From Patescibacterium sp964487795 (lineage in GTDB: Bacteria > Patescibacteriota > Patescibacteriia > Patescibacteriales > Patescibacteriaceae), in assembly GCA_964487795.1 (NCBI GenBank), contig CAZASI010000001.1:300042-364041 (forward strand): a stretch of 64,000 nt of DNA. The letters run 5' to 3'. Below, piece by piece: positions 39,899 through 48,388 of the stretch. The notes under the pieces were generated by a model. It saw only the letters and a list, made by a program, of their open reading frames with translations, was not told where the DNA came from and searched no databases. The position numbers and the translations under genes were made by a program. Each line of letters starts with the position of its first letter. The stretch's first letter is position 1.

Positions 39899-39901
39899 GT
39901 A

Positions 39902-40486
39902 TCACTTTCTTACAAAACACAAAGCTTTTGAACAAACTTCGTCTTTAGTGAGTTTATCCGTATTGATAACAAGATGAAATACTTTAGTATCCCTTTTTAT
40001 ATCAATATCTTTATGTTTTAGATATAAGTTTCTAGTTTTTATATCTTTCATCAAAACAATTCTTCGTGCTTCTTTGATGCTAATATGGCTTCGTTTAGAT
40101 ACGCGTTTGGTGCGGATACTTACATTGGTTTTAAGATAGATTTTTATCCCGTGATTAGTTATCCAGGGTAAACTCCAAGAATCAATTACTACATTACCCT
40201 TATCAAACTCACGCAAGAGAATTTTGTCACAAGTGAAATCAATGGGAGTTTTTAGTTTAAGGCGGTCTTTGAACATCTTGATTCCGGCAGGAGTTTCCCA
40301 GAAACCACGACCGGATTTTGAATCATTAATTCTTGGAATTTTGTTATTAATAAGATCACGTAAAATACCTGACGGATGGATAACTCGCAGATGTAGTTTT
40401 TTTGCAAGCATCTTTGCAATTGATGATTTGCCCGCTCCGGAAAAACCAAATATAATAATTCCGATTTTTTGTTTTTTTGTTTTCAT
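39902..40486 (-). CDS. P-loop kinase (cytidylate/adenylate kinase-like)
   Basis: The 194-residue protein has a Walker A GFSGAGKSSIAKMLAKKL at residues 14-31 and a following HPSGILRDLI segment like the NMP-binding region of cytidylate or dephospho-CoA kinases. A basic lid-like stretch (VSIRTKRVSKRSHISIKEAR) is near residue 125, and a further segment NVVIDSWSLPWI occurs near residue 93. The substrate is not clear. It overlaps the HemW-like gene by 4 bases (ATGA), so the two are translationally coupled. Confidence 0.75.
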   Translation of the reverse strand: MKTKKQKIGIIIFGFSGAGKSSIAKMLAKKLHLRVIHPSGILRDLINNKIPRINDSKSGRGFWETPAGIKMFKDRLKLKTPIDFTCDKILLREFDKGNVVIDSWSLPWITNHGIKIYLKTNVSIRTKRVSKRSHISIKEARRIVLMKDIKTRNLYLKHKDIDIKRDTKVFHLVINTDKLTKDEVCSKALCFVRK

Positions 40487-41799
40487 GTTCCAATCCCATT
40501 TAGTCCGTTATAGTATGATTCTTCTTTATTTTTTACAGTTTCAGAGAAAAAACTATAAGCAATCGCGTCTCGATAATATGCTGCTTGATATTTAAGACTA
40601 ATATCTTTTTCAGTGACAGTAATCAGGCTAAGAGTTTCGAGCGTATCCCAAATTTCCTTATACTTTTTCGTTATATCAACATTAAAGATTTGCTTGATTT
40701 TTTTAATATCAAGCGACTCTAAATTATATATAATATAGCGGATTAGCTTCTCTTCTTGATTAAGAAAAATTGCTGATTCTACTACTGATTTGTGATCTTT
40801 TTGTGCATTGATATATCGCTGTATAGCAAGACGATGCTTCGATGAATCGTAACAATTTCGATAATGAACATTGTCTGCATACGTTCGAGCCCCAACACCA
40901 AATCCGCATAACGACTCACCTTTAAAGACATTCACTTGTTGCTGATAAAAACCCTTATCCGGAAGAATAAAACGAAGATGAGAATCTTGCAGATATCCTG
41001 ATGAAAGAAGTTTTTCGCGCGCATACTCATACGCTTCATATTTTTCTTCATTTAATAACTGAAAAGATACCTCTTTAGAAAAACCGGTTTTGGGAATACT
41101 TACTGTCCTATACAGTTCAATCGTTTGGGGTCTGTATTCTAATAATCCTAAAACTGTTTGTTCCCAGCTTTCTAAATCTTGCCCCGGTAAACCGTACATT
41201 AAATCACAACAAAGGTTATTGATTCCACTTGCTTGTACGATTTCTATGGCTTGGCGGGTGCTCTGAGAAAAATTATGTCTTTTAATACTTTTAATTTCTG
41301 CAGCATTGAGAGTCTGCACGCCCATACTGATTCGATTAAATCCCAAATCTTTTAGCAAGGCGGTTTTTTCTTCAGTTATTGATTCGGGAGTTGCTTCAAT
41401 ACTGATTTCTTTCGCAGTATTCAAAAAATTAGGAAATGAAACTTTGATTTGTTCCATAATTTTAATAAGTTGAAATTCTGAAAGCATCATCGGTGTTCCC
41501 CCGCCAAAGTTAATAGTACTAATTCGTTTCTCATGAAGATGAGTGGCGTTTTTGATTTCCTTGATTAAGGCTTCTACATATGTTTCATATTCGGCTTCTT
41601 TAGTGAGTACCGTTGTAAGATAGCCACAAAAAGAACATTTTTGCCCGCAAAAAGGAATATGAAAATAAAGATTGATATTATCCGAAAATTGAACCTGGGA
41701 AATATCAAAATTTGTTATTGATTCATAACCCCTGGTTGTTGGGTATGAATATATGTAGGGGATTGAAGTATGTTTTGTTATGAGTTGTAAAAGATCCAT
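40483..41799 (-). CDS. HemW-like radical SAM protein
   Basis: The ATG at 41799 has an AAAGGAG ribosome binding site 7-8 bases upstream. The 438-residue protein has the CX3CX2C cluster motif (HIPFCGQKCSFCGYL, about residues 43-57) and the HemW/HemN-like barrel with STINFGGGTPMMLSEFQLIK and YGLPGQDLESWEQTV. HemW is a heme chaperone; HemN is an oxygen-independent coproporphyrinogen oxidase. The C-terminal winged-helix-like domain (FLNQEEKLIRYIIYNLES) is present. No heme pathway genes are nearby, so the actual substrate is uncertain. It is divergent from a TrmB regulator. Confidence 0.85.
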   Translation of the reverse strand: MDLLQLITKHTSIPYIYSYPTTRGYESITNFDISQVQFSDNINLYFHIPFCGQKCSFCGYLTTVLTKEAEYETYVEALIKEIKNATHLHEKRISTINFGGGTPMMLSEFQLIKIMEQIKVSFPNFLNTAKEISIEATPESITEEKTALLKDLGFNRISMGVQTLNAAEIKSIKRHNFSQSTRQAIEIVQASGINNLCCDLMYGLPGQDLESWEQTVLGLLEYRPQTIELYRTVSIPKTGFSKEVSFQLLNEEKYEAYEYAREKLLSSGYLQDSHLRFILPDKGFYQQQVNVFKGESLCGFGVGARTYADNVHYRNCYDSSKHRLAIQRYINAQKDHKSVVESAIFLNQEEKLIRYIIYNLESLDIKKIKQIFNVDITKKYKEIWDTLETLSLITVTEKDISLKYQAAYYRDAIAYSFFSETVKNKEESYYNGLNGIGT

Positions 41800-41819
41800 T
41801 GTGTTCTCCTTTTTATTTA

Positions 41820-41848
41820 TTGACAAAGTACCAATAATCAAATAATAT
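41820..41848 (+). promoter_or_regulatory. Promoter of the TrmB-family gene
   Basis: TTGACA at 41820-41825, 17 bp, TAATAT at 41843-41848. The ATG at 41855 would be at or next to the transcription start. An imperfect inverted repeat ACATATGTCG ... CGACAACATATGT spans 41852-41883. Confidence 0.72.
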
Positions 41849-41854
41849 GTACAT

Positions 41855-42676
41855 ATGTCGGACTACTTTCGACAACATATGTATATGAAGCAAGAAATAC
41901 CTAATAAAATTAAAGAGTTTTTGAAGAAGATCGGACTTGATGATAAAGAAAGTCGGGTCTATATATTGTTATTGTCTAATGGGCCACATACCGCGAGCCT
42001 TATTGCCCGTGCTTGCGGACTAACGCGGACTAACGCCTATGACGTTATAAAAAAACTTGAAGAAAAAGGATTATGTTTTAATTTAGGTGCGCAATATGGT
42101 CGAAAAATAAAAGCCAATCCCCCTACTGAGTTAGAAGCTATGCTTGAATTGAAAGAAAAAGAAATTAATCATTTGCAAAGCAATCTACGCGAAGTGTTAC
42201 CGATTTTTAAATCTTTGGATTCATATAAACCTATGTTGCAATCCGAAGTGTCATACTTTAATGGAAGGGAAGGGGTTAGAAAAATGATTCGTATGTCTTT
42301 GTTGTCGCAAGAAAAGCAATTAATAATTGCCGGGTCAGAATTGGACATGATACAAGCATTGGGAGAAGATTTTTTAATTGATTTTCATACTCGGCGTACT
42401 GCTCGTAAGATTCAATTACAGGCATTGCGACCAGGAAAAGAACGCGGCGCTCATGACGTGTTTAGAGAAGATCAGAAATATGCGCGTGAAATACGGATTC
42501 GGCCCGAAGGTTTAATTAAACTAAAATCGACTATTATTATCTGGGATTCATATATTGCTTTTTGCTCATTAAGTGGTGATATTTTCGGAACACTTATTGA
42601 GAATGAATCTTTGGCTATTATGTTGAAAAGTTGGTTTCAATTTATTTGGGAGAAATCAAAAACGATTAAAAAATAA
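41855..42676 (+). CDS. TrmB family transcriptional regulator
   Basis: The 273-residue protein has a TrmB-type winged helix (IKEFLKKIGLDDKESRVYIL then RACGLTRTNAYDVIKKLEEK, about residues 15-70). A coiled-coil linker and a C-terminal effector domain (YFNGREGVRKMIRMSLLSQE, ending SLAIMLKSWFQFIWEKSK) follow. TrmB proteins regulate sugar or other metabolic genes. Starts at 41855, 41879 and 41885 are in frame; 41855 fits a leaderless transcript from the promoter. It may control the divergent HemW-like/kinase pair. Confidence 0.88.
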   Translation: MSDYFRQHMYMKQEIPNKIKEFLKKIGLDDKESRVYILLLSNGPHTASLIARACGLTRTNAYDVIKKLEEKGLCFNLGAQYGRKIKANPPTELEAMLELKEKEINHLQSNLREVLPIFKSLDSYKPMLQSEVSYFNGREGVRKMIRMSLLSQEKQLIIAGSELDMIQALGEDFLIDFHTRRTARKIQLQALRPGKERGAHDVFREDQKYAREIRIRPEGLIKLKSTIIIWDSYIAFCSLSGDIFGTLIENESLAIMLKSWFQFIWEKSKTIKK

Positions 42677-42680
42677 TAAT

Positions 42681-42712
42681 AAAAGACCGAAGTTTAAGTC
42701 CGGTCTTTTATT
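42681..42712. terminator. Bidirectional terminator
   Basis: Stem AAAAGACCGaA / TCCGGTCTTTT between the TrmB gene and the convergent 42724 gene. Confidence 0.82.
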
Positions 42713-42723
42713 TAAAAACTATC

Positions 42724-42882
42724 TTAACTCTTCAGCGCGACATCGCAGAGTGCGAAGATGATAATCAGTGTAATAATAATTCCGCCAATCAAACCGGACA
42801 ATGAAGATGCGACCATGTTGCCAACATGGTATTTAAAGTGTCTTTTCTCGTTAGAGACAAACTCTTTGCTTAACTTGGACAT
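42724..42882 (-). CDS. Small single-TM protein, 52 aa
   Basis: The 52-residue product has a basic N-terminus (MSKLSKEFVSNEKRHFKYHV) and one TM (SGLIGGIIITLIIIFALCDV). A clean start, stop and downstream bidirectional terminator support it. Similar small TM proteins are common in CPR genomes, function unknown. Confidence 0.6.
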   Translation of the reverse strand: MSKLSKEFVSNEKRHFKYHVGNMVASSLSGLIGGIIITLIIIFALCDVALKS

Positions 42883-43008
42883 ATGAATATAGATGAGTAA
42901 TATAATATCTATTCTATTTTAGCATAGATTTGGGATAAAATCCTTGCTAGACCTTGATTTTTATTGGGAAATAATATAGAATATAGCTAATTAATACAAA
43001 AGATACAT

Positions 43009-43485
43009 ATGGGAAACTTTAATCAACGAGGTAATAAATTTGGCGGTAAGAAGAGTTTTGGCGGTGGAGGTTTTAGAGATGGCGGAGGCTTTAGAGATAA
43101 TGATCGCGGTGAACGTCCGGCAATGTTTAAAGCAACCTGCGCAGAATGTGGTAAGCAATGCGAAGTTCCGTTTAAACCAAATGGTTCAAAGCCTGTCTAC
43201 TGTTCTGATTGTTTTGGTAAAAAGAGTGGATCTGATCGCCCGCATTCTGATCGCCCACGTTTTGACTCAAAGCCGTCGTTTCGACCAGCTGCACAAGTTG
43301 ATCAGTATCGCAAAGATTTTGAAAGTTTGAATGCGAAGCTTGATGATATTTTAAGATTGCTTGCTGTGAAACCAGCGACTACGGTTGTAGCAAAAGAAAA
43401 GTCCCCCTCCGCTAAAGCTACGGAGGATAAAAAGAAGACCGTAAAGAAAGTTATTAAGAAGGTTGTTGCCAAGAAGAAGAAATAA
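43009..43485 (+). CDS. CxxC-x17-CxxC zinc-ribbon protein with basic tail
   Basis: The 158-residue protein has a Gly/Phe/Arg-rich N-terminus (RG-type, residues 1-36) and the CPR-typical zinc ribbon CAECGKQCEVPFKP ... PVYCSDCFGKK (residues ~42-72). A coiled-coil helix (YRKDFESLNAKLDDILRLLA) and a Lys/Val tail (KKTVKKVIKKVVAKKKK) follow. The RG and Lys tails suggest nucleic-acid binding. A palindromic element is inserted in frame before the tail (encoding SPSAKATED). Confidence 0.88.
   Translation: MGNFNQRGNKFGGKKSFGGGGFRDGGGFRDNDRGERPAMFKATCAECGKQCEVPFKPNGSKPVYCSDCFGKKSGSDRPHSDRPRFDSKPSFRPAAQVDQYRKDFESLNAKLDDILRLLAVKPATTVVAKEKSPSAKATEDKKKTVKKVIKKVVAKKKK
43401..43430 (+). repeat. In-frame CCTCCG/CGGAGG palindromic element
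   Basis: CCTCCGCTAAAGCTACGGAGG (43406-43426, arms CCTCCG and CGGAGG) lies inside the zinc-ribbon gene and encodes SPSAKATED. It keeps the reading frame and looks like a protein-coding palindromic insert. Confidence 0.6.
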
Positions 43486-43498
43486 AAGAGTATAAAGT

Positions 43499-43533
43499 AA
43501 AAAGCTGACCGGATTATCTGGTCAGCTTTTTAT
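43499..43533. terminator. Bidirectional terminator
   Basis: Stem AAAAAGCTGACC / GGTCAGCTTTTT between the zinc-ribbon gene and the desaturase gene. Confidence 0.88.
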
Positions 43534-44621
43534 GTTGTGCCTAATTGCTTTAATCTTTGGTAGTGTGAAGCAATCGCTTTTGAGAATGAAGCATTCTCGT
43601 TATAAGGTACTTTGTATAGTAGAAAAACTGGTTTAAGCAGTTCAGCAAGTTTTTCATAATGAACATGAGAAATATTGCGCCAACCGTGATGTATATTTTG
43701 GCGATTAAGCTCTCCAATTATGGAAGCAAATAAAGGATGAGTTGCAAAATCACAACTTGAATACATTTCATGGATAAACCAATCATTGTGAACAACGCCA
43801 TTTACCAATGGAGCTTGTCGTGCCTGCATGACAATATGAGCGAGTTGAAAAATAAGAGTAAAACAAAAACTTGAAACGAAATTCATGGTGAAATAACCTA
43901 TGAGGATTTGCCACCAACTAAAATCAGTTGATACAAAGGGTATCACCAGAATACAGCCCAGAAAAATAATTTTAATAGCAATTATTTTACTATATTCAAA
44001 ACCTGGTTTAATATTCAAGCGTTTGCCAAGACCCATTTTCATATAGGAAGAAATTCTAAATGTTTCTGTAAAAAATCTTCCGAACGTGACCAACATATAT
44101 AAAGGCCAGGCATAGAGGTGTTGATAGCGATAGATTGGTTTTTTCATACCGTGTTCTGAAAGTCGCAGTAACCCGTAAGCTTGAATATCCTCATCACCAT
44201 AAACCGTTTCGCTGAATTTCAGATTGGTATTAATGTGATGGAGCATATTATGTTGAAAATGCCAGTTAGTATCATTGCCTCCAAAAGACCAAATACTTAT
44301 TTTGGCTAGTAAGGTATTAACCCAAGGTCTTTTGGAAAATGCTCCGTGTGCTGCATCATGCATAACACACATACCGACGGCAACCTGTGCCAAGCTAAAT
44401 ATGATTACTACTAACAGGGCTAACCATGGATCTTTAATCATTGTCACTATACTGATGTAGGAAAAAATATAGAGGGCTGATACGAGACTTGCTTTTATTC
44501 GCAGTTGTAAGTTACCGGTGCGCGGAATATTTTCTTTGATGAAGTAACCATTAACTACTTCATCGCAAGCTGTCTTAAAACTTTTTTCTTCTGTGGTGCC
44601 AACAAACTTGGGTGATTTCAT
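43530..44621 (-). CDS. Membrane fatty acid desaturase
   Basis: The 363-residue integral membrane protein has the three histidine boxes of acyl desaturases: MHDAAHGAF (HxxxH region, about 96), HNMLHHINT (HxxHH region, about 131), and NRQNIHHGWR (late QxxHH, about 319). These bind the di-iron centre. Four or more TM helices are present. The layout fits linoleoyl-CoA/acyl-lipid desaturases of DesA type. Desaturases need O2 and an electron donor; neither partner is adjacent. This is an unusual gene for a CPR genome. Confidence 0.9.
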   Translation of the reverse strand: MKSPKFVGTTEEKSFKTACDEVVNGYFIKENIPRTGNLQLRIKASLVSALYIFSYISIVTMIKDPWLALLVVIIFSLAQVAVGMCVMHDAAHGAFSKRPWVNTLLAKISIWSFGGNDTNWHFQHNMLHHINTNLKFSETVYGDEDIQAYGLLRLSEHGMKKPIYRYQHLYAWPLYMLVTFGRFFTETFRISSYMKMGLGKRLNIKPGFEYSKIIAIKIIFLGCILVIPFVSTDFSWWQILIGYFTMNFVSSFCFTLIFQLAHIVMQARQAPLVNGVVHNDWFIHEMYSSCDFATHPLFASIIGELNRQNIHHGWRNISHVHYEKLAELLKPVFLLYKVPYNENASFSKAIASHYQRLKQLGTT

Positions 44622-44737
44622 TTTTGATTACTCCTTTCTTTTTTAGTTTTTAATGAGCTATTGTAATCGTTAGCTAATCATAACATGATATGATAGAATA
44701 AGTTCAATTCTAAGCTTATTATATAGTATTATCTAAT

Positions 44738-45367
44738 ATGTGTTTTTCTGCCCCCGCCAGTTTTATTGCCGGAACAGCGCTTTCTGCTGTCGGCGTCGCC
44801 ACACTCACGCGCGTTAAGAAACGTAAGGAAATTCCTTTGGCCTTGATTCCTTTGCTTTTTGGACTGCAGCAATTAACCGAAGGTTTGGTTTGGGTATCCT
44901 TAAAATATGGAATGACAACTCTTAATACCATATCAAGTTACAGCTTTGTGCTTTTTGCTCATGTCTTATGGCCAATCTACGTACCGATTGCCGTGCTCTT
45001 GATTGAAACCGTGAAATGGCGTAAAAGGATAATGATTGTCTGCGTCGGTTTAGGAGCAGCCGCTAGCATATATTTACTCTATCAGCTTATTGCCTTTCCT
45101 TTGCACTCTCAAATCGTCTTTAAAAGTATTCAGTATGTGTGCGATGCTTCTTGGCGTGTGCCCTTTTCTTTGCATGCTGTTTTCTATATTATTGCGACTT
45201 GTGTCAGCACCTTGCTTTCGAGTCATAAGATGGTTCGCTGGCTTGGCATTACAACGACAGTGTTTCTCGGCGTTGCCTATTATTTTTACTCGGTAACCTT
45301 TGCGTCAGTCTGGTGTTTCTTCGCTGCGCTACTGAGTGTTATTATCTTTTTCCATTTTAAAAAATGA
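44738..45367 (+). CDS. DUF6629-like membrane protein
   Basis: The 209-residue protein begins MCFSAPASFIAGTALSAVGV and contains IPLLFGLQQLTEGLVWVSLK, the signature of a bacterial seven-TM family annotated DUF6629. About seven TM helices cover the entire length. Function unknown. Its stop overlaps the trhO start by 4 bases (ATGA), so the two are coupled. Confidence 0.8.
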   Translation: MCFSAPASFIAGTALSAVGVATLTRVKKRKEIPLALIPLLFGLQQLTEGLVWVSLKYGMTTLNTISSYSFVLFAHVLWPIYVPIAVLLIETVKWRKRIMIVCVGLGAAASIYLLYQLIAFPLHSQIVFKSIQYVCDASWRVPFSLHAVFYIIATCVSTLLSSHKMVRWLGITTTVFLGVAYYFYSVTFASVWCFFAALLSVIIFFHFKK

Positions 45368-46245
45368 TCAACGAATACGTTATAATCTTGTTTTATAAAT
45401 TCACTGCGATTGAAAAACCGCAGTTGTTTCGTGATGAGCAAAAGGCTTTGTGTGAGTCTCTAAAATTAAAAGGCAGAATGTTAATTGCCGAAGAAGGTAT
45501 TAACGGCACTTTTGAAGGAACACGAGAAAATATAGAACAGTATCAGGCGGAACTTAAAAAAATTCCGGCTTTTGCCGACTTAGTTTTTAAAGAAAGCCGC
45601 GGTACAGGCACTGCCTTTAGCAAGTTACAGATTAAAGTTCGAAAAGAAGTGGTAACCTTGGGCGTCGAAGGTTTGGATATTTCAAAGGAAACCGCTAAAG
45701 AATTGAGCTCTGTTGAATTGCATGAGATGTATGAGAAGGGCGAAGATTTTGTCGTGCTTGATTTAAGAAACGATTTTGAATTGCAAGTCGGTCAGTTTGA
45801 AAAAACGATTGATCCGAAAATGAGAAACTTTCGAGACTTGCCGGATCTTTTAGCAAATCTTGAAAGTATTAAAGAAAAAAAGATCGTCGCCGTATGCACC
45901 GGCGGAATACGTTGCGAAAAGGCGACTTGTTTACTCGGGAAAAAGGGTTTTAATAATTTGTATCAACTCAAAGACGGGATTCATACTTATATGCAACAAT
46001 TTCCCGGCCAACATTTTAAAGGAACTTTATTTGTCTTTGATAATCGCATGACTACTGATGTTGTTGATTCACTTGAGCGTGATATTATCGGTCGCTGCGA
46101 ATATTGTGCCGTGCCGTGTGAAACATTTTATAGCGATGATGCCGTTCGACCCTCGAAAAAAGTAATTTGTTGCGAAACGTGTTTTCAGGATCATCAAGAT
46201 CGTCTACGTTCCTGCCAACCGGCGCTATTAGAAATGAATCGATAG
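45364..46245 (+). CDS. trhO: tRNA uridine(34) hydroxylase, rhodanese domain
   Basis: The 293-residue protein is TrhO (YceA), which hydroxylates U34 of tRNA using O2. It has an N-terminal acylphosphatase-like domain, a rhodanese domain with the active-site loop VAVCTGGIRCEKAT (Cys about residue 179), and a C-terminal zinc-type cysteine cluster (GRCEYCAVPCETF ... VICCETCF). Length is standard. Confidence 0.93.
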   Translation: MINEYVIILFYKFTAIEKPQLFRDEQKALCESLKLKGRMLIAEEGINGTFEGTRENIEQYQAELKKIPAFADLVFKESRGTGTAFSKLQIKVRKEVVTLGVEGLDISKETAKELSSVELHEMYEKGEDFVVLDLRNDFELQVGQFEKTIDPKMRNFRDLPDLLANLESIKEKKIVAVCTGGIRCEKATCLLGKKGFNNLYQLKDGIHTYMQQFPGQHFKGTLFVFDNRMTTDVVDSLERDIIGRCEYCAVPCETFYSDDAVRPSKKVICCETCFQDHQDRLRSCQPALLEMNR

Positions 46246-46285
46246 CAGGAGTATACTGAAAGTAGTTACTATTAAGCTCAACAAT

Positions 46286-46684
46286 ATGAAAGGATTTGTT
46301 CAGGAAATTGAAAAGTCAACGATTGCCAACAGTAATTTTCGAAAAGTCCTCTATACCGCTAAGCACAGCCAATTAGTGCTTATGTTCCTTAAACCCGGTG
46401 AAGATATTGGACTGGAAACTCATCCTGACAATGATCAATTTTTTCGTGTTGAAAAAGGTCAGGGTACTTGTATCATTGATGGAAATGAATACGCGATCAG
46501 CGACGGTTTTGCTCTTATAATTCCGGCCGGAGCAAGACATAACATTATTAATGTATCTGATACTGAAGATTTGAAATTATATACGATTTATTCACCGGCC
46601 CATCATAAAGATGGAATTGTCCGTGTTACTAAGCAAGAAGCAATAGATAACGAAGAAGAGTTTGACGGCGTTACCAGTGAGTAG
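46286..46684 (+). CDS. Cupin-domain protein
   Basis: The 132-residue protein is a single cupin barrel. Motif 1 is GEDIGLETHPDNDQFFRVEKGQG (residues ~38-60) with His/Glu ligands largely present (H45, D50, E55-type positions), and motif 2 is ALIIPAGARHNIINVS (H about residue 95). A metal-binding isomerase or dioxygenase, or a binding protein, is possible. The substrate is unknown. Confidence 0.9.
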   Translation: MKGFVQEIEKSTIANSNFRKVLYTAKHSQLVLMFLKPGEDIGLETHPDNDQFFRVEKGQGTCIIDGNEYAISDGFALIIPAGARHNIINVSDTEDLKLYTIYSPAHHKDGIVRVTKQEAIDNEEEFDGVTSE

Positions 46685-46730
46685 AAGAAATGCTATACTA
46701 TCAATGGGGATTACCCCATAATTAATATAT

Positions 46731-47201
46731 ATGGACCAATTAGAAAAGTTCCTCGAAGATTTGTTCACCAAGAAAATAAACTATCAACTTCCGCCAAAAG
46801 CGAAAGAAACAATCGTTAAGATTGCTCCGTGGGTGATATTAATTGTTATCGTCTTGTCCTTGCCGGCAGTCTTTGCTATTTTCGGTCTGAGCAGCTTCGT
46901 TTCAAGTTTTGGCGGTTTTAGCTCACGATATTATCTTGGCGTGGTTGTCTTGATTATTCAGGTGGTTTTGATGATTATGGCTTTCTCTCCCTTGCAAAAG
47001 CGCGAGATGAAGGGCTGGAAGTATATTTATTATTCTGATTTGGTATCTGTTGTCTATGCTCTCTTTTCTTCCTACAATTTCGGCAGTTTTGTCTGGTCGT
47101 TACTAGGCAGCGCTATTGGTTTGTATATTTTGTTTCAGGTTAAGAGTTACTACAGAGCTTCAGTCTCCGCGCCTACGACGCCTTCCGCGCCTACCGCTTG
47201 A
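46731..47201 (+). CDS. Membrane protein, 156 aa, function unknown
   Basis: The product has a 30-residue amphipathic start and four TM helices (about 31-55, 65-83, 98-112 and 119-140), ending in a Pro/Ala/Thr tail (SVSAPTTPSAPTA). The ATG lies about 32 bases after an extended -10 box (TGCTATACT). Its last 52 bases overlap the convergent pyrD gene. Similar CPR proteins are of unknown function. Confidence 0.7.
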   Translation: MDQLEKFLEDLFTKKINYQLPPKAKETIVKIAPWVILIVIVLSLPAVFAIFGLSSFVSSFGGFSSRYYLGVVVLIIQVVLMIMAFSPLQKREMKGWKYIYYSDLVSVVYALFSSYNFGSFVWSLLGSAIGLYILFQVKSYYRASVSAPTTPSAPTA

Positions 47202-48280
47202 GCGATATTGGTATAGCCGTCTTGTTTGAGCAATTGAACCAAGCCGCTGTTAATTTCTGAAATAAGTTGAGGGCCCTGATAGATCATGCCCGTTATGAGC
47301 TGGAGCACGTTTGCTCCAGCTTTTATTTTTTCATACGCGTCCGATGCTCCAAAGATTCCGCCGCAGCCGATAATAATAAATTCGCCTTTGGTTTTCTTAT
47401 ACAAAGAACGGATAAGAGCAGTGGAAATTTCCTTAACCGGTTTGCCGCTTAAGCCGCCGCTTTGCTTCGAGTCTTTAAAAAGATTGGAACAAACAAAACC
47501 TTTGATATGATGTTTTCTCGCAATCGCGATAATATCATCAAGTTGTGTGTCGTCAATCGCTGCAGCAAGTTTTAAAAAGATAGGCTGAGGAGCTTTATAG
47601 AGATTTTTTACGCCATCAATAACGGTGAGCAAATGTTCAAGACGAGCGGGCGCTAAAAATGATTCTCCGCCAAAGGAATTTGGACAACTGATATTGATTG
47701 TATAGTAATCGCCCAAGCGCAGGCGCGCAAAAATTGCGTAGGCTTTAGCGTAATCGCGAATGGCGCCGAGTTCTTCGGCGGTTTCCTGACTGTTAGTTGC
47801 TGCAATACTGATGCCGAGAGGTATTTTTGTTGTACTCTTTGACAGGCGATTGGCAATTTCCTCTGCTCCATCGTTTGCCAAGCCGTAATTAACAATTAAA
47901 CTACTCTTTTCTTTTAAACGCCAGAGTCTTGTTCCGCTATTACCGTCGCATTGCTGTCCGGTAACCGAACCGATCTCCATAAAACCAAAACCAACATTAT
48001 CAAGCAGTGTTGTTAATACACCATTTTTATCAAAGCCGGCGGCAAGTCCAACGGGATTTGGAAAAGTAATTCCGAGAATCTTTTGTTGTAAGCTCTCATC
48101 TTTATAATTAAAAAAAAGCTTGGTTATACTCCGACCCAGCGGATTAGAACCGAGCACTTTTCCGACACCAAGCATATGGTTGTGGATAGCTTCAGGTTTA
48201 ACCAAAAAGAAGAGCGGTCGGGCAACGCGGCGGTAGAGAAACGACTCGATTGAATTCCTAAGAAAAATGGGCGATTTCAT
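47150..48280 (-). CDS. pyrD: Dihydroorotate dehydrogenase
   Basis: The 376-residue FMN enzyme oxidises dihydroorotate in pyrimidine synthesis. An N-terminal ~40-residue helical extension (SPIFLRNSIESFLYRRVARP) and the barrel with PVGLAAGFDKNG and FMEIGSVTG are those of the membrane-associated, quinone-linked class 2. The catalytic-base segment reads TINISCPNSFGG with Cys, as in class 1, whereas class 2 normally has Ser. The ATG at 48280 is chosen by homology. No other pyrimidine genes adjoin it. Confidence 0.9.
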   Translation of the reverse strand: MKSPIFLRNSIESFLYRRVARPLFFLVKPEAIHNHMLGVGKVLGSNPLGRSITKLFFNYKDESLQQKILGITFPNPVGLAAGFDKNGVLTTLLDNVGFGFMEIGSVTGQQCDGNSGTRLWRLKEKSSLIVNYGLANDGAEEIANRLSKSTTKIPLGISIAATNSQETAEELGAIRDYAKAYAIFARLRLGDYYTINISCPNSFGGESFLAPARLEHLLTVIDGVKNLYKAPQPIFLKLAAAIDDTQLDDIIAIARKHHIKGFVCSNLFKDSKQSGGLSGKPVKEISTALIRSLYKKTKGEFIIIGCGGIFGASDAYEKIKAGANVLQLITGMIYQGPQLISEINSGLVQLLKQDGYTNIAQAVGAEGVVGAETEAL

Positions 48281-48319
48281 AGTATATGGTGGCCTATAAG
48301 CTCGAGATAACACTATATG

Positions 48320-48348
48320 TTGTGTTGTCTAAAAATAATTGGTATAAT
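48320..48348 (+). promoter_or_regulatory. Promoter of putative B12 unit
   Basis: TTGTGT at 48320-48325, 17 bp, TATAAT at 48343-48348, upstream of the S-component-like gene. Confidence 0.6.
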
Positions 48349-48388
48349 TGGGGCGCTGTGCGTCACTACTAAATTAACATGTAAATCT

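Noticed and set aside
24437..42712. Recurring AAAGACCG...CGGTCTTT palindromes (24437, 26832, 38972, 42681) as a mobile repeat
   Set aside because: All are placed at gene ends with T tails, loops differ, and stems differ; they are ordinary terminators.
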